Shown here one piece after another: positions 20,255-30,319 of a stretch of 64,000 nt of DNA (the stretch's first letter is position 1; the number at the start of each line of letters is the position of its first letter). Made by a program: the position numbers and the translations under genes. Origin of the DNA: Pseudomonas duriflava (lineage in GTDB: Bacteria; Pseudomonadota; Gammaproteobacteria; Pseudomonadales; Pseudomonadaceae); NCBI RefSeq assembly GCF_007830155.1, contig NZ_VLKY01000010.1, positions 124,001-188,000 of the forward strand, written 5' to 3'. The notes below the pieces were generated by a model, which was given only the letters and a program-made list of their open reading frames with translations, was not told the origin of the DNA and did not search any database.

Positions 20255-21445
20255 ATGTCTACTGCCATAGACCCGCCACAGCGCCCATTAGCCGTCACTC
20301 TTCTGATCGTCTCCATCGTACTGTTCACCTTCCTGGCCTACCTGACTATTGGTATTCCACTGGCAGTATTGCCTACCTATGTTCATGAGCAATTGGGCTT
20401 TAGCTCTATCGTGGCGGGACTTGTCATTAGTAGCCAATACCTTGCTACGCTGCTGTCTCGCTCGCATGCAGGCAAGGTCGTTGACACCATTGGTGCCAAA
20501 CAGGCCGTTCTGTACGGCTTAACTGGCTGCGGAATCAGCGGTGTGTTGATGCTGCTTTCTGTATTGCTACAAAACTGGCCTCAGGCCGGACTCATATGCT
20601 TGCTTCTTGGGCGGATTATCCTGGGTTGCTCAGAAAGCCTGGTCGGTACGGGCGCTATCAGCTGGGCAATCGGCCGCGCTGGCGTAATGAATACTGCCAA
20701 GGTGATTTCCTGGAACGGTATAGCGAGCTATGGCGCTCTGGCTGTAGGCGCACCTTTGGGGGTCGTCCTGGCGAATACCCTAGGCTTATGGAGCATGGGA
20801 GCCAGCGTCATCCTGCTGGCTGCAGTGGGCCTCTACCTCGCCCGTCCCAAACCTGCCACACCTCTAGTGTCCGGTAAACGCATACCCTTCCGTCATGTTC
20901 TGGGCCAAGTCATGCCTTATGGCCTTGGGCTGGCCCTTGGCGGCATCGGCTTTGGCACCATCGCTACGTTTATTACCTTGTTTTATGCCAGCCGAGGCTG
21001 GAGCAACGCAGCACTTTGCCTGAGTCTTTTTGGCATATTTTTCATTTGTGCACGCTTGTTGTTTGCCCAAACGATCAACCGGTACGGCGGGTTTCGCGTA
21101 GCCATAGTCTGCTTTAGCGTGGAGTCGGTCGGCCTGTTGCTCTTGTGGCAAGCTGACTCTACGACCCTGGCCCTGGCTGGTGCTGCCTTGACCGGATTTG
21201 GCTTTTCACTTGTTTTTCCGGCTCTGGGTGTCGAGGCCGTTAGACAAGTACCGGATGCCAATCGAGGCGCAGCTCTGGCGGCGTACTCGGTCTTTATCGA
21301 TCTATCGCTTGGCATCACCGGCCCTTTGATCGGAGCGATTGCGACACGCTTCGGTTACCCTTCAATGTTTTTAAGCGCAACGGCTGCGTCTATAGCAGGT
21401 CTCATCCTTAGCATCGCATTACTCAAGCGGAACCCCCTTACTTGA
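20255..21445 (+). CDS. MFS transporter (YfcJ/YhhS-like), copy 1
   Basis: Twelve-helix major facilitator of 396 residues, probably an exporter of small organic molecules. It resembles the YfcJ/YhhS group ([20 protein letters not shown] at the first helix, [18 protein letters not shown] in the loop-2/3 region, [20 protein letters not shown] in the C-half). The Arg/Asp loop motif is partly altered, with HAGK in place of the RPLAGK of copy 2. It is followed after 21 bases by a clearly related transporter gene, so the two probably arose by tandem duplication. The substrate is unknown. Confidence 0.88.
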   Translation: MSTAIDPPQRPLAVTLLIVSIVLFTFLAYLTIGIPLAVLPTYVHEQLGFSSIVAGLVISSQYLATLLSRSHAGKVVDTIGAKQAVLYGLTGCGISGVLMLLSVLLQNWPQAGLICLLLGRIILGCSESLVGTGAISWAIGRAGVMNTAKVISWNGIASYGALAVGAPLGVVLANTLGLWSMGASVILLAAVGLYLARPKPATPLVSGKRIPFRHVLGQVMPYGLGLALGGIGFGTIATFITLFYASRGWSNAALCLSLFGIFFICARLLFAQTINRYGGFRVAIVCFSVESVGLLLLWQADSTTLALAGAALTGFGFSLVFPALGVEAVRQVPDANRGAALAAYSVFIDLSLGITGPLIGAIATRFGYPSMFLSATAASIAGLILSIALLKRNPLT

Positions 21446-21466
21446 ACAGGGAGGCTTGTCATATCC

Positions 21467-22675
21467 ATGAAGGCATCTGAGTCTTTCACTGTCACGCTTC
21501 GCATCGCCTCTATCGTGGTGTTCAGCTTTCTTACCTTTCTGGCAATTGGCATTCCGCTGGCCATCTTGCCAGGCTATGTCCACGATACGCTGGGCTTCGG
21601 TTCGGTAATGGCCGGTCTTGCCATCAGCATTCAATACATCGCCACGCTGCTAACACGGCCACTGGCCGGCAAGATTGCCGACAGTATTGGTCCTAAGAAA
21701 GGTGTAATTGCCGGCCTGTTCGGGTGTGCTGTCTGCGGTCTTCTGACTCTTCTGTCTACACTTGTTCAAGACTATCCAAACCTCAGCTTGACGCTACTAC
21801 TTGTTGGACGCGTTCTACTGGGTTGCGCACAGGCGCTAATCGGTACTGGCTCGCTCAGCTGGGGCATGGGCAGCGTTGGCATGCAGCATGTCAGTAAAGT
21901 CATTTCATGGAATGGCATCGCCGCTTATGGCGCTTTGGCAATCGGCGCTCCACTTGGTGTTGCCTTAGTAAGCACCCTCGGATTATGGAGCATGGGTGTT
22001 AGCATCGTTCTGCTCGCGGGGATCGGTTTAGCCCTAGCCTGGAACAAGGAACCCGCACCAGTCATTTCCGGTGAGCGTCTGCCATTCCACCGGGTTTTCT
22101 GGCGAATCAGCCCCTACGGGCTGGGGCTCTTACTAAGCTCCGTAGGTTTTGGCGCCATCGCTACCTTTATTACACTCTATTATGCAAGCAACGGATGGAG
22201 CGATGCGGCTTACAGCCTGACCGCTTTTGGTGCCGCCTTTATCTGCGCACGCCTCCTGTTTGCCGGCATGATCAATCGCCTTGGCGGCTTTACCGTCGCC
22301 ATCGCCTGCTTTATTGTCGAAACATTCGGACTTGTCCTGCTATGGCTGGCCGTATCGCCTGGCATGGCGCTGGCTGGTGCCGCTCTGGCTGGCTTCGGTT
22401 TATCACTGGTTTACCCTGCGCTGGGTGTTGAAGCCATTACCAAGGTACCTGCCACCAATCGCAGCGCGGCCTTGGGCGCTTATTCACTATGCCTGGACTT
22501 ATCCCTGGGCATCACCGGCCCGGCGGCCGGTTTAATAGCCAACCTTTACGGTTTTAGTGAAATATTCCTTTGCGCCGCGTTAATGTCTCTACTCGGCCTG
22601 TTGCTGTGTATCGGGCTATATAAGAAGGCTAGACAAACTGAGGCAGCCTCAGCCAGGCAAAGCCCAGAAGGTTAA
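21467..22675 (+). CDS. MFS transporter (YfcJ/YhhS-like), copy 2
   Basis: A 402-residue major facilitator, collinear with the preceding gene and sharing many segments ([29 protein letters not shown] or FPALGVEA). It keeps the canonical loop motif [16 protein letters not shown], which copy 1 has lost in part. A GGGAGG box lies 13 bases upstream of the ATG. The stop codon lies inside a perfect palindrome at 22661-22686. Co-transcription with copy 1 is very likely; different substrate ranges could explain why both are kept. Confidence 0.88.
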   Translation: MKASESFTVTLRIASIVVFSFLTFLAIGIPLAILPGYVHDTLGFGSVMAGLAISIQYIATLLTRPLAGKIADSIGPKKGVIAGLFGCAVCGLLTLLSTLVQDYPNLSLTLLLVGRVLLGCAQALIGTGSLSWGMGSVGMQHVSKVISWNGIAAYGALAIGAPLGVALVSTLGLWSMGVSIVLLAGIGLALAWNKEPAPVISGERLPFHRVFWRISPYGLGLLLSSVGFGAIATFITLYYASNGWSDAAYSLTAFGAAFICARLLFAGMINRLGGFTVAIACFIVETFGLVLLWLAVSPGMALAGAALAGFGLSLVYPALGVEAITKVPATNRSAALGAYSLCLDLSLGITGPAAGLIANLYGFSEIFLCAALMSLLGLLLCIGLYKKARQTEAASARQSPEG

Positions 22676-22686
22676 CCTTCTGGGCT
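22661..22686. terminator. Perfect 26-base palindrome between convergent genes
   Basis: AGCCCAGAAGGTT and its exact complement, with no spacer, cover the stop codon of the second MFS gene and lie 10 bases from the stop of the convergent cfa-type gene. It is probably a bidirectional terminator hairpin. No long T-run is seen on either side. Confidence 0.65.
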
Positions 22687-22696
22687 GCCCCGTTTA

Positions 22697-23881
22697 TTAC
22701 TTATATAGATAATGACGAGACCATGGCAGATCGTTTTCGCCATTGTCATATGGCTTGACCGACAGGATTTGGTGCAGGTTTACCCAGTTCTGCCGGAAGG
22801 CATAAGCGCATCCAGGCAGATATAACCGCCAAATCCGCAACGCCTGCTCGGATACCAGCCCAGCTGCCTTGTCCAGATTGCCTTCCAGCCGCTCACTCCA
22901 AAGATCCAACGTTCGCGCATAGTGCATACGCAGGCTTTCTACATCCACTATTTCCAGCCCCGCCTCACTCATTTCGGCAATCGCCAACGATACATGAGGA
23001 AGCTCACCGTGAGGAAACACATACCGCTCAATGAACTCACCACCGCCATGCCCTACGGCACGGCCATCAACATGCCGTGCTGTGATGCCATGATTCAGCA
23101 CGACCCCGCCCGGCCGCACGGCCGCAAACAACGTCTGGAAATACAGCGGAAGGTTGGCATATCCCACATGCTCGAACATACCAACACTAACAACTTTGTC
23201 GAAGCGGCCATCCCTGGGAAGATCACGGTAATCCATAAGCTCCATGTGGATTTTGTCGGTTAGGCCTTCCGCTGCATTACGCGCCTGAGCCCACTCAAGC
23301 TGGGCACGTGATAGCGTAATTCCAAATACATCTGCTCCAAATTCCCGGGCAGCTACGCGCGCGAGCCCTCCCCAACCGCAGCCTACATCCAGCAACTTGT
23401 CGCCTGGCTGTAAGCGCAGTTTGCGGCACAGATGCCTCAGCTTGGCTAACTGGGCCGTGGCGAGGTCCTCTTGGCCTGTTTCGAAATATGCACAGGAGTA
23501 CACCATCTCAGGGTCTAGCCAGAGCTGATAGAACTCATTGGAAAGATCGTAGTGATAAGAAATTGCAGCTGCGTCTGTGGCCTTGTCATGCGCCTTAAGA
23601 GTACTGTTCAAGCCTGACTGCATTTCGTTGAGAGCATCGCTTAATGCCGTTCCGATCCGGATAACATCAGGCATCAGGCCATCGATGTCCATTCGTTGCT
23701 CAACATAGGCCTGCCCTAATCTATCCAGCGTTGCACTAGGTAGCTCATTAAACAGTGAAGGGTCTTTGATAGTAAGAGTTACAGCAGGGTTGGGGCTTAA
23801 ATCAAACACAGCCCCATTGGTAACTTGAATCCTCAACGGGATTGAAAGACTTTTCAAGCGAGCAGGTAATTGCGGCAACAT
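22697..23881 (-). CDS. cfa: Cyclopropane-fatty-acyl-phospholipid synthase family protein
   Basis: SAM-dependent methyltransferase of 394 residues that adds a methylene bridge to unsaturated acyl chains of membrane lipids. The motifs are complete: SAM site LLDVGCGWGGLARVAAREFG, family motif MVYSCAYFETGQEDL, FDKVVSVGMFEHVGYANLP and the C-terminal FRQNWVNLHQ segment. The ATG at 23881 has a GGAGG ribosome site nine bases upstream. A TTG at 23902 opens the same frame but has no such site. Pseudomonads often have two such paralogues. The gene stands alone, so this could be the secondary copy rather than the main stress-induced cfa. Confidence 0.9.
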   Translation of the reverse strand: MLPQLPARLKSLSIPLRIQVTNGAVFDLSPNPAVTLTIKDPSLFNELPSATLDRLGQAYVEQRMDIDGLMPDVIRIGTALSDALNEMQSGLNSTLKAHDKATDAAAISYHYDLSNEFYQLWLDPEMVYSCAYFETGQEDLATAQLAKLRHLCRKLRLQPGDKLLDVGCGWGGLARVAAREFGADVFGITLSRAQLEWAQARNAAEGLTDKIHMELMDYRDLPRDGRFDKVVSVGMFEHVGYANLPLYFQTLFAAVRPGGVVLNHGITARHVDGRAVGHGGGEFIERYVFPHGELPHVSLAIAEMSEAGLEIVDVESLRMHYARTLDLWSERLEGNLDKAAGLVSEQALRIWRLYLPGCAYAFRQNWVNLHQILSVKPYDNGENDLPWSRHYLYK

Positions 23882-24219
23882 AGCGAAACGCCTCCAGATC
23901 AAGTTTTTATAACGTCCAGACTGCTTTCGTTAGTAAGCTAGTAATAGCTCTAGAACTTATTTGTCACAAGTTGTTACTGAAAATAAACCTCTTTTGTAGC
24001 CTGCTGCTAGCTAAACATCCGAACTAGATCTCACTAGAAGATGTAACGCAGCTACAGCGTCAGCCAAGCGATAAAAGAGAGACTGCTCTCTAACGTCCAT
24101 TAAAAGTTTACTATCGTAACGATAAAGCAGAGCGCAAGTCGCTAATGAGACTGGAATAGATTAGTCGTGACGACCTTCCAGGAATGAGCCTATGGCCGGA
24201 TAAAAAACTTGAGAACAAC
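23882..24219. other. Intergenic region upstream of the cfa-type gene
   Basis: About 340 AT-rich bases with no supported gene. It holds the cfa-type promoter (minus strand) and the 3' flank of the small membrane-protein gene. Confidence 0.4.
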
Positions 24220-24546
24220 TCAACGTTGTCGCGTATTGCACATCAGGCATTTGCTATAGAACCCTTCGTCATCGTCATGATGACTTAATAGCCCATTGCA
24301 ATAAAAGCAGCCATCCTTGAGACGTCCGGCGCGCCAGAGATGCAGCTTATATAGACGAGACAGGAGCCAGCCGCCTCCAATGATCAAGCTCATCATAACG
24401 AGCAGGATTCCAACTAGCCTGGTGGCGATTGCCAAATCCAGCAACACAGTCTTCTCGGCCTTGGATGCCCACCCTAAGAGAAACCATGCGCTTCCCTGAC
24501 CAACAATGAACAAAACCAAGGGCATGGCAAATAAGCGGAACAACAT
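24220..24546 (-). CDS. Small two-helix membrane protein with C-terminal CxxC...CxxC knuckle
   Basis: Not a family I recognise. The 108-residue product has two predicted membrane helices (about residues 5-26, and 38-60 with GILLVMMSLIIGGGWLL). A short basic stretch follows, and then a C-terminal zinc-ribbon-like tail with Cys at 80, 83, 100 and 103 (CFYCNG and KCLMCN) around an acidic/His loop (SHHDDDEG). That Cys spacing argues for a real protein that binds a metal. The ribosome site is weak. It lies in an AT-rich stretch of small orphan genes. Confidence 0.6.
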   Translation of the reverse strand: MLFRLFAMPLVLFIVGQGSAWFLLGWASKAEKTVLLDLAIATRLVGILLVMMSLIIGGGWLLSRLYKLHLWRAGRLKDGCFYCNGLLSHHDDDEGFYSKCLMCNTRQR

Positions 24547-25097
24547 GGCTTTACTACACCAATACGAAAAGCACGTTCAGAGAAGAAATCGAACAATTAT
24601 GCTCAGGAGACGGGCAGTTAAAACTCGATAGCCCTCTCGCTAAAACAGTAAATACGTCACAAAACAGTGTATCACTACTGCTCGACTCGGAAATAGTAAA
24701 GACCAGTCCCAACGCCAGGATCAGCTCTAAAAATCTTATCGCCTTTCCACGATGGCCCACTTACTAACCTATCGGCAACTAGTCGGCAAACATGAGCAGT
24801 AAAAACTGCCAAGGCCAGAAAAACTAAAAAAATAACAATATTTACAATAGGTTATGTTACCTATCTAATGCAAAATATAGGATCTTTAAAGACATAAGCC
24901 ATGAAGCCTTAATGAATGCCTTTAGTAAAATTGCTCTAAGTCTTAAGTACTGTGCTATAGCTTTTTATAAGGGCAAACTCGACCCGAGTAGAGAATGTTT
25001 TTGCTAAAAATTACTCAGACGAACGGCAGACAGGGAGTTGAACTTGACTAGGCGAAGCCTGGTCTATGCGCCACTCTCTACACGGAAGGTAGACTTA
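24547..25097. other. AT-rich intergenic region
   Basis: About 550 bases without a gene I can support. A 68-codon minus-strand ORF at 24554-24760 looks fortuitous. The stretch 24820-24990 is very AT-rich and probably holds the promoter of the plus-strand gene at 25098. Confidence 0.4.
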
Positions 25098-25406
25098 ATG
25101 GCGCTTCATCGTCATAGCAGGGCCAAAGTGCTTATTAGTCAAGGACTAGCTCCTCTCGAATGCACTTTTACTTCACGTACACTGGATGGCTCCATTCGTT
25201 TCGTGGTATTCGACAAGCGCGGTCGAAAGGTTTATGAATCAGATGCCATTCAACCTGCTGTCTACGGTAACAACCGCGCTTTGCATCACTTCGTCTCAGA
25301 AACTCGTGAATCTATAAAGGCGCTGGGGTATGAACTGGGAGCTTGGAAAAATCAGCTTTCACTTGAGCTTATCGGTAGCTGGACGTCGACCGACCGTCAC
25401 TTTTGA
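25098..25406 (+). CDS. Hypothetical protein
   Basis: A 102-residue product with no recognised domain. I take the ATG at 25098, preceded by GGAAGGT, rather than the TTG-initiated frame at 25038. The N-terminus is basic (MALHRHSRAKVLISQ). A short beta-rich middle (SIRFVVFDKRGRKVYESDAI) and an amphipathic helix (HHFVSETRESIKALGY) follow. There is no signal peptide or membrane segment, so it is probably cytosolic. Coding status rests on the ribosome site and plausible composition only. Confidence 0.55.
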   Translation: MALHRHSRAKVLISQGLAPLECTFTSRTLDGSIRFVVFDKRGRKVYESDAIQPAVYGNNRALHHFVSETRESIKALGYELGAWKNQLSLELIGSWTSTDRHF

Positions 25407-25474
25407 AGGAATTGGCAAGAACGATACGTTACAGCGTTTATCCTACTCCGGCTTGAAGTTAGTCAATCTAGAGT

Positions 25475-25777
25475 TTAGTTCTGGCTCTTGAAGGAAAAGT
25501 TTTTAACCGTGTCGTCAGGAGCCAATATCACAGTTAATACTTTGGCCTGCTCTTTTTTACCTAAAAGACCTGAATTGAAATAAGACCACGTAAGCACTTC
25601 ATAACCACTGGACTTATGCGTTTTCGATTGCGGCTTGCCCAGCATTGAGATCAACTCGGTTTTGGTGGTATTCCCTTTATCGATCTGATCGATCTGTTCT
25701 TGCGTAATGTTACGCCCCCCCATCACACATCCCGATAAGGTTAAGACAACCAAAATAGCCGGTAGAAAAGTACGCAT
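25475..25777 (-). CDS. Small lipoprotein with SmpA/BamE-like domain
   Basis: A 100-residue lipoprotein with a lipobox (LVVLTLSGC, Cys17). The remainder (QEQIDQIDKGNTTKTELISM, then LGKPQSK) matches the start of the SmpA/OmlA (BamE-like) fold, in which a first helix and the GxP-containing turn are typical. True BamE is encoded elsewhere in pseudomonads, next to fur, so this is more likely a paralogue of unknown role in the envelope. Confidence 0.75.
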   Translation of the reverse strand: MRTFLPAILVVLTLSGCVMGGRNITQEQIDQIDKGNTTKTELISMLGKPQSKTHKSSGYEVLTWSYFNSGLLGKKEQAKVLTVILAPDDTVKNFSFKSQN

Positions 25778-25879
25778 GGTTCCGTCCCGCCAACAATGAA
25801 TCTAATTATTAGTATGCATATCGATTAGATCGTGACCGTCCAGGTAACGATCTCAACTATTTACCATACAAATTAGCAG

Positions 25880-26227
25880 CTAGCTAATACAGTCCTTTAC
25901 AGCTGTACGAATATCACGCGGCCTGAGCGGATTATTTGCCATACGCTCGTGCAGGACGATATTGCTACCTCGAGAGGTTTCCTTAACATAAATAATGGCT
26001 GCTGCTGCCGTGGACACTTTTTGCGGCACGATAATACGTTGATACTCAGCGCTACCTTCAACCCTAGAAGGCCGCCTCGTTTCAGAAAGAAGAGGCAGAA
26101 GGCATGCTGTATAATCCTTGACCGATTTTCCTGAGGTTACATCCATCGAGGCAGGTCGTGACTCGATAGTTGAAACATCAGCACACCCTGCTAACAAAAG
26201 CCCTGCTCCCCACGCAACCCACTTCAT
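25880..26227 (-). CDS. Hypothetical lipoprotein
   Basis: A 115-residue product with a clear lipobox (AGLLLAGC, Cys15) directly after a short hydrophobic leader, and a strong AGGAG ribosome site. The body contains two further Cys (ACLLPLL and VKDCIS, the latter at the C-terminus) that could form a disulfide. It resembles small pseudomonad envelope lipoproteins. I do not recognise a named family. Confidence 0.65.
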   Translation of the reverse strand: MKWVAWGAGLLLAGCADVSTIESRPASMDVTSGKSVKDYTACLLPLLSETRRPSRVEGSAEYQRIIVPQKVSTAAAAIIYVKETSRGSNIVLHERMANNPLRPRDIRTAVKDCIS

Positions 26228-26599
26228 ACCTGTCTCCTATTAAATATGGCCGCGGAGGCTATCAGCCGGAGCAAAGCGGATCAAACCAAAATGGGCAGCT
26301 CCACGTTTATCAACGGACCTTACATACAACTGCTTCCATCATATTTTTCAGTTCTCCCTGCTCAGACTAAGTTAAGATCAAGTATCGCCTGCCATACCCC
26401 TGTCGCTGTTCCTATGCAACAATAGGCTTCATGTCGGGAATGAACCCCGCTTTATCACCGGTCAGCTCGGGCATAGCATTAAAATGCTGCTATCGACCTA
26501 CGCATGCCGGACCTCTTCACAATCAGACTGGTACACATTGGCTCACATTTGGCCCCGCTTCTTTTCCAGCCAGCCTGAACACCGCTACAGGTAAGACCC
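26228..26599. other. Intergenic region upstream of ybiT
   Basis: About 370 bases without a supported gene. It contains the promoters of the divergent lipoprotein gene and ybiT. No clear operator or riboswitch was seen. Confidence 0.4.
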
Positions 26600-28189
26600 T
26601 TGATCTCCACCGCAAATATCACTATGCAATTTGGGGCCAAGCCCCTATTCGAGAATGTTTCCGTCAAATTTGGTAATGGCAACCGGTACGGCCTTATTGG
26701 TGCTAACGGTTGCGGCAAATCTACCTTCATGAAAATTTTAGGTGGAGATCTTGAGCCTTCTGCCGGGCAGGTCATGCTCGAGCCTAATACACGCCTCGGC
26801 AAGTTGCGCCAAGATCAGTTCGCCTACGAGGATCATACTGTCATCGATACGGTAATCATGGGACATACCGAACTCTGGCAGGTCAAGGCAGAACGCGACC
26901 GGATTTATTCACTACCCGAGATGAGTGAAGAAGACGGCATGGCTGTGGCCGAGCTGGAAGTACAGTTTGCCGAAATGGATGGCTATACCGCTGAGTCTCG
27001 CGCCGGCGAGCTATTGTTGGGTCTAGGAATCCCACTGGAACAGCATTTTGGTCTCATGAGCGCGGTTTCTCCAGGCTGGAAACTGCGTGTTCTACTAGCG
27101 CAAGCCCTCTTCTCGGATCCAGAGGTACTGCTGCTAGACGAACCAACTAACCACCTGGATATCAATACGATTCGCTGGTTGGAAGGGGTCCTGACTGCGC
27201 GTAACAGTACGATGATTATCATCTCGCATGATCGTCATTTCCTGAACAGTGTATGTACTCATATGGCGGACCTGGATTATGGCGAACTACGCTTGTTCCC
27301 AGGCAATTACGATGAATACATGACGGCGGCAACGCAGGCCCGCGAACGCCTATTGTCGGATAATGCTAAGAAGAAGGCTCAGATTGCCGAACTCCAATCA
27401 TTCGTCAGCCGCTTCTCGGCCAATGCCTCAAAAGCGAAGCAGGCAACCAGCCGCGCACGGCAGATCGATAAGATCCAGCTGGAGGAAGTCAAGCCATCCA
27501 GTCGTGTCAGTCCTTTCATCCGTTTCGAACAAACTAAAAAACTGCATCGCCAGGCCGTCACGGTAGATAACCTTACCAAGGGCTACGATGGCAAGCCGCT
27601 ATTCAATCGTTTGAGCATGCAGGTCGAAGCTGGTGAGCGCGTCGCGATCATCGGACCGAACGGCATCGGTAAAACTACGCTCTTGCGTTGTCTGGTAGGC
27701 GACATAGGAATAGATTCGGGTGAAGTGAAATGGACCGATAGCGCAGACGTTGGTTATTTTGCCCAGGATCATGCAGAAGATTTTGCCGATGACATGAATC
27801 TTTTTGACTGGATGAGTCAATGGACGCAAGGTGGTGAGCAACTGGTACGAGGCACTCTGGGCCGAATGCTGTTCTCTAATGACGATATTCAGAAATCCGT
27901 CAAAGTAATATCCGGTGGCGAGCAAGGCCGAATGCTGTTCGGCAAGCTGATCCTTAAAAAGCCCAATGTGCTGATTATGGACGAGCCAACTAACCACTTG
28001 GACATGGAATCGATCGAGGCACTTAACCTAGCGTTGGAAAACTATCCTGGTACGCTGATTTTCGTCAGCCACGATCGGGAATTTGTTTCATCGTTGGCAA
28101 CTCGCATTATCGAGTTGACCGAAAATGGTGTAACCGATTTCAGTGGCACCTACGACGATTATCTGCGTAGCCAAGGTGTTTTGATCTAA
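26600..28189 (+). CDS. ybiT: ABC-F ribosome-associated ATPase YbiT
   Basis: A 529-residue soluble protein with two ABC domains and no membrane part. ABC-F proteins bind the ribosomal E site and modulate translation. It closely follows YbiT in length and sequence. First Walker [10 protein letters not shown] and Walker [14 protein letters not shown] are present, and the first signature is degenerate (SPGWK), as in the subfamily. The linker segment is [20 protein letters not shown]. Second Walker A is GPNGIGKTT, signature SGGEQGR, Walker [14 protein letters not shown]. The likely initiation codon is TTG at 26600 ([17 protein letters not shown], the usual family start). An ATG would need to be further inside. 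Confidence 0.93.
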   Translation: MISTANITMQFGAKPLFENVSVKFGNGNRYGLIGANGCGKSTFMKILGGDLEPSAGQVMLEPNTRLGKLRQDQFAYEDHTVIDTVIMGHTELWQVKAERDRIYSLPEMSEEDGMAVAELEVQFAEMDGYTAESRAGELLLGLGIPLEQHFGLMSAVSPGWKLRVLLAQALFSDPEVLLLDEPTNHLDINTIRWLEGVLTARNSTMIIISHDRHFLNSVCTHMADLDYGELRLFPGNYDEYMTAATQARERLLSDNAKKKAQIAELQSFVSRFSANASKAKQATSRARQIDKIQLEEVKPSSRVSPFIRFEQTKKLHRQAVTVDNLTKGYDGKPLFNRLSMQVEAGERVAIIGPNGIGKTTLLRCLVGDIGIDSGEVKWTDSADVGYFAQDHAEDFADDMNLFDWMSQWTQGGEQLVRGTLGRMLFSNDDIQKSVKVISGGEQGRMLFGKLILKKPNVLIMDEPTNHLDMESIEALNLALENYPGTLIFVSHDREFVSSLATRIIELTENGVTDFSGTYDDYLRSQGVLI

Positions 28190-28224
28190 CAAAAATGTAG
28201 TCCTCCATTACAAGCACTACAAAG

Positions 28225-28252
28225 GCGGTGTGTTTAATAAAAAACACACCGC
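28225..28252 (+). terminator. Rho-independent terminator of ybiT
   Basis: A perfect 11-base stem (GCGGTGTGTTT / AAACACACCGC) with a 6-base loop, 36 bases past the ybiT stop and followed by a T-rich stretch. Confidence 0.8.
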
Positions 28253-28733
28253 TTCTGGGTTTTATCCTGGGCTTACCGCTTGTATCATCCGCCATGCTTT
28301 TCCTATTCGCTCATGGAGCGGATTAACCCAAGCATGTTTGGCCATTCCGGCGCTGAAAAGAAAAATGCCTCTGCCCTTATCGCTTAATCGCTCGCATGGC
28401 TCAGCATGCGATACATTTGCCAGGTAGCCATGATGACGATGGCCACTAGTTGCAGCGATTTTTCCCGTTTTGGCGTGAACCATCGTCTTTTGTTTTCAAT
28501 CGAAGCTGCCAGATGGATAATTAGCAGGCTCATTATCCTGCTGAATGCACGAGTTCTCCTGCCAATTGCCAGGGCCTCGCTACCGGTTAAGCCTGCCTCG
28601 CCTTGCCCTTTCGAGACTAGGCAATCGCCTACCTCAATCAGCCAGGACAACGGGCTCCATGATTCGAGCACAAGCCACAATAGGCTTGGCTTTTACACTT
28701 CAAGAATGACATTGTGCTTCAGGAGTACCATCG
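28253..28733. other. Intergenic region before mqo
   Basis: About 480 bases with several overlapping short ORFs on both strands, none with a ribosome site or recognisable sequence. It must contain the mqo promoter. Nothing else is supported. Confidence 0.45.
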
Positions 28734-30224
28734 ATGACCCAACGTGGTAGCGGAGAGTCGGATCTCGTTTTTGTGGGAGCCGGCATCATGAGTGCAACGC
28801 TTGCCGTTATGCTCAAGGAACTCGACCCCACGCTCGACGTGGAAGTGCTTGAGTTGCTTGGCACTGGCGCCGCCGAGAGCTCGAATCCTTGGAACAATGC
28901 CGGCACAGGTCACGCAGCTCTTTGCGAACTCAACTACACCCCTGAGGCCAAAGACGGTACGGTCAATATTGCCAAAGCCATCGATATCAATATGATGTTC
29001 GAGACGTCCAAGCAATTTTGGACTTATCTTGTCGAACAGGGCCATTTCGATTCGCCCAGAAGCTTTATCAATCCTATTCCGCATCTCAGCTTTGTCCGTG
29101 GTGACAAGGACATTGCCTTCCTGCGCAAGCGTTTCGAAGCCTTGACGACCAGTCCGCTTTTTGAAGGCATGGAATACACCGAAGACCGCGCCAAGCTCGA
29201 AGAGTGGATGCCGCTCATGATGAAGGACCGGCCCGCTAACGAAAAAATCGCGGCAACTCGTACTGAAAGCGGTACGGACGTTAACTTCGGCGCGCTGACA
29301 GTTAACCTTCTCCACCACTTGACCCAGCAACCAGGCACCCGGATCGTCTACAACCAAAAGGTTACAGATTTGCATCGTGAGCCGGACAAGCGTTGGAGAC
29401 TCACCATAGAGAACACGCAAACCGGTGAGACACGTACCCTCCGCGCCCGCTTCGTGTTTCTTGGCGCAGGCGGCGGCGCACTGCCTCTTTTACAGAAATC
29501 CGATATCCCAGAAAGTCATGGCTATGGCGGTTTTCCGGTTAGCGGCCAATGGCTGCGCTGCGATAACCCTGAGATCGTTAGTCAGCATCAGGCCAAGGTC
29601 TATGGCAAGGCCAGCGTAGGGTCACCGCCTATGTCGGTTCCTCACTTGGACACAAGAGTCGTCGACGGTAAGAAATCACTACTGTTTGGTCCATTTGCGG
29701 GTTTCACGACCAAGTTCCTAAAGCAAGGCTCTTTCCTTGATCTACCCAAATCGATAAAAGGTAACAACATTGGGCCTATGCTGGCCGTTGCCCGAGATAA
29801 TATGCCACTGACGAAGTACTTGATCGGCCAGGTCATACAGTCGTTTGATCAGCGTCTCGATGAACTACGCGGTTTTTATCCTGGTGCTCGCAAAGAAGAT
29901 TGGCGCCTGGAGATAGCTGGGCAACGCGTTCAGATCATCAAAAAAGATCCGAAAACAGGCGGCACCCTACAATTCGGTACCGAAATCGTCTCAGCAGCTG
30001 ACGGCTCGATTGCAGCCCTGCTCGGCGCCTCTCCTGGTGCATCGACATCGGTGTCGATCATGCTCACGCTGATCCAGCGCTGTTTCCCTGAGCAGTATCA
30101 GTCTGAAGCATGGCAGGCTCACTTGAGGAAAATGTTCCCAGCCCTGGGTGGCTCGCTGGACAAGGATACGGAGCTTCTGCACCGTGTCCGTTCCCATAAC
30201 AATGAAGTTCTTCAACTGAAGTAA
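28734..30224 (+). CDS. mqo: Malate:quinone oxidoreductase
   Basis: Membrane-associated FAD enzyme that oxidises malate to oxaloacetate and passes electrons to the quinone pool, bypassing NAD-dependent malate dehydrogenase. The 496-residue length is normal. The N-terminal FAD motif is [20 protein letters not shown], followed by the Mqo signature around [20 protein letters not shown]. The C-terminus has [14 protein letters not shown]. An AGGAG ribosome site lies eight bases before the ATG. Pseudomonads often have two mqo paralogues; which one this is cannot be told here. Confidence 0.95.
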   Translation: MTQRGSGESDLVFVGAGIMSATLAVMLKELDPTLDVEVLELLGTGAAESSNPWNNAGTGHAALCELNYTPEAKDGTVNIAKAIDINMMFETSKQFWTYLVEQGHFDSPRSFINPIPHLSFVRGDKDIAFLRKRFEALTTSPLFEGMEYTEDRAKLEEWMPLMMKDRPANEKIAATRTESGTDVNFGALTVNLLHHLTQQPGTRIVYNQKVTDLHREPDKRWRLTIENTQTGETRTLRARFVFLGAGGGALPLLQKSDIPESHGYGGFPVSGQWLRCDNPEIVSQHQAKVYGKASVGSPPMSVPHLDTRVVDGKKSLLFGPFAGFTTKFLKQGSFLDLPKSIKGNNIGPMLAVARDNMPLTKYLIGQVIQSFDQRLDELRGFYPGARKEDWRLEIAGQRVQIIKKDPKTGGTLQFGTEIVSAADGSIAALLGASPGASTSVSIMLTLIQRCFPEQYQSEAWQAHLRKMFPALGGSLDKDTELLHRVRSHNNEVLQLK

Positions 30225-30237
30225 AAGAGAAATAATG

Positions 30238-30269
30238 AAAAAGGGGAGCGGCTAACCGCTCCCCTTTTT
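30238..30269 (+). terminator. Rho-independent terminator of mqo
   Basis: A run of A, a 9-base GC-rich stem (GGGGAGCGG / CCGCTCCCC), a 4-base loop and TTTTT, 13 bases past the mqo stop. The symmetric A/T flanks let it also work on the minus strand for uppP. Confidence 0.92.
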
Positions 30270-30319
30270 ATGTGCCGTTAGAAGGCCACACCTACCGCTA
30301 TTAAACCTGTATTGCTGAC

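Noticed and set aside
24554-24760. 68-codon minus-strand ORF
   Set aside because: Low-complexity Ser/Leu composition and no ribosome site in an AT-rich spacer.
28262-28750. Several overlapping ORFs on both strands between ybiT and mqo
   Set aside because: They overlap each other, have no ribosome sites and resemble no protein family; one runs into the mqo start.
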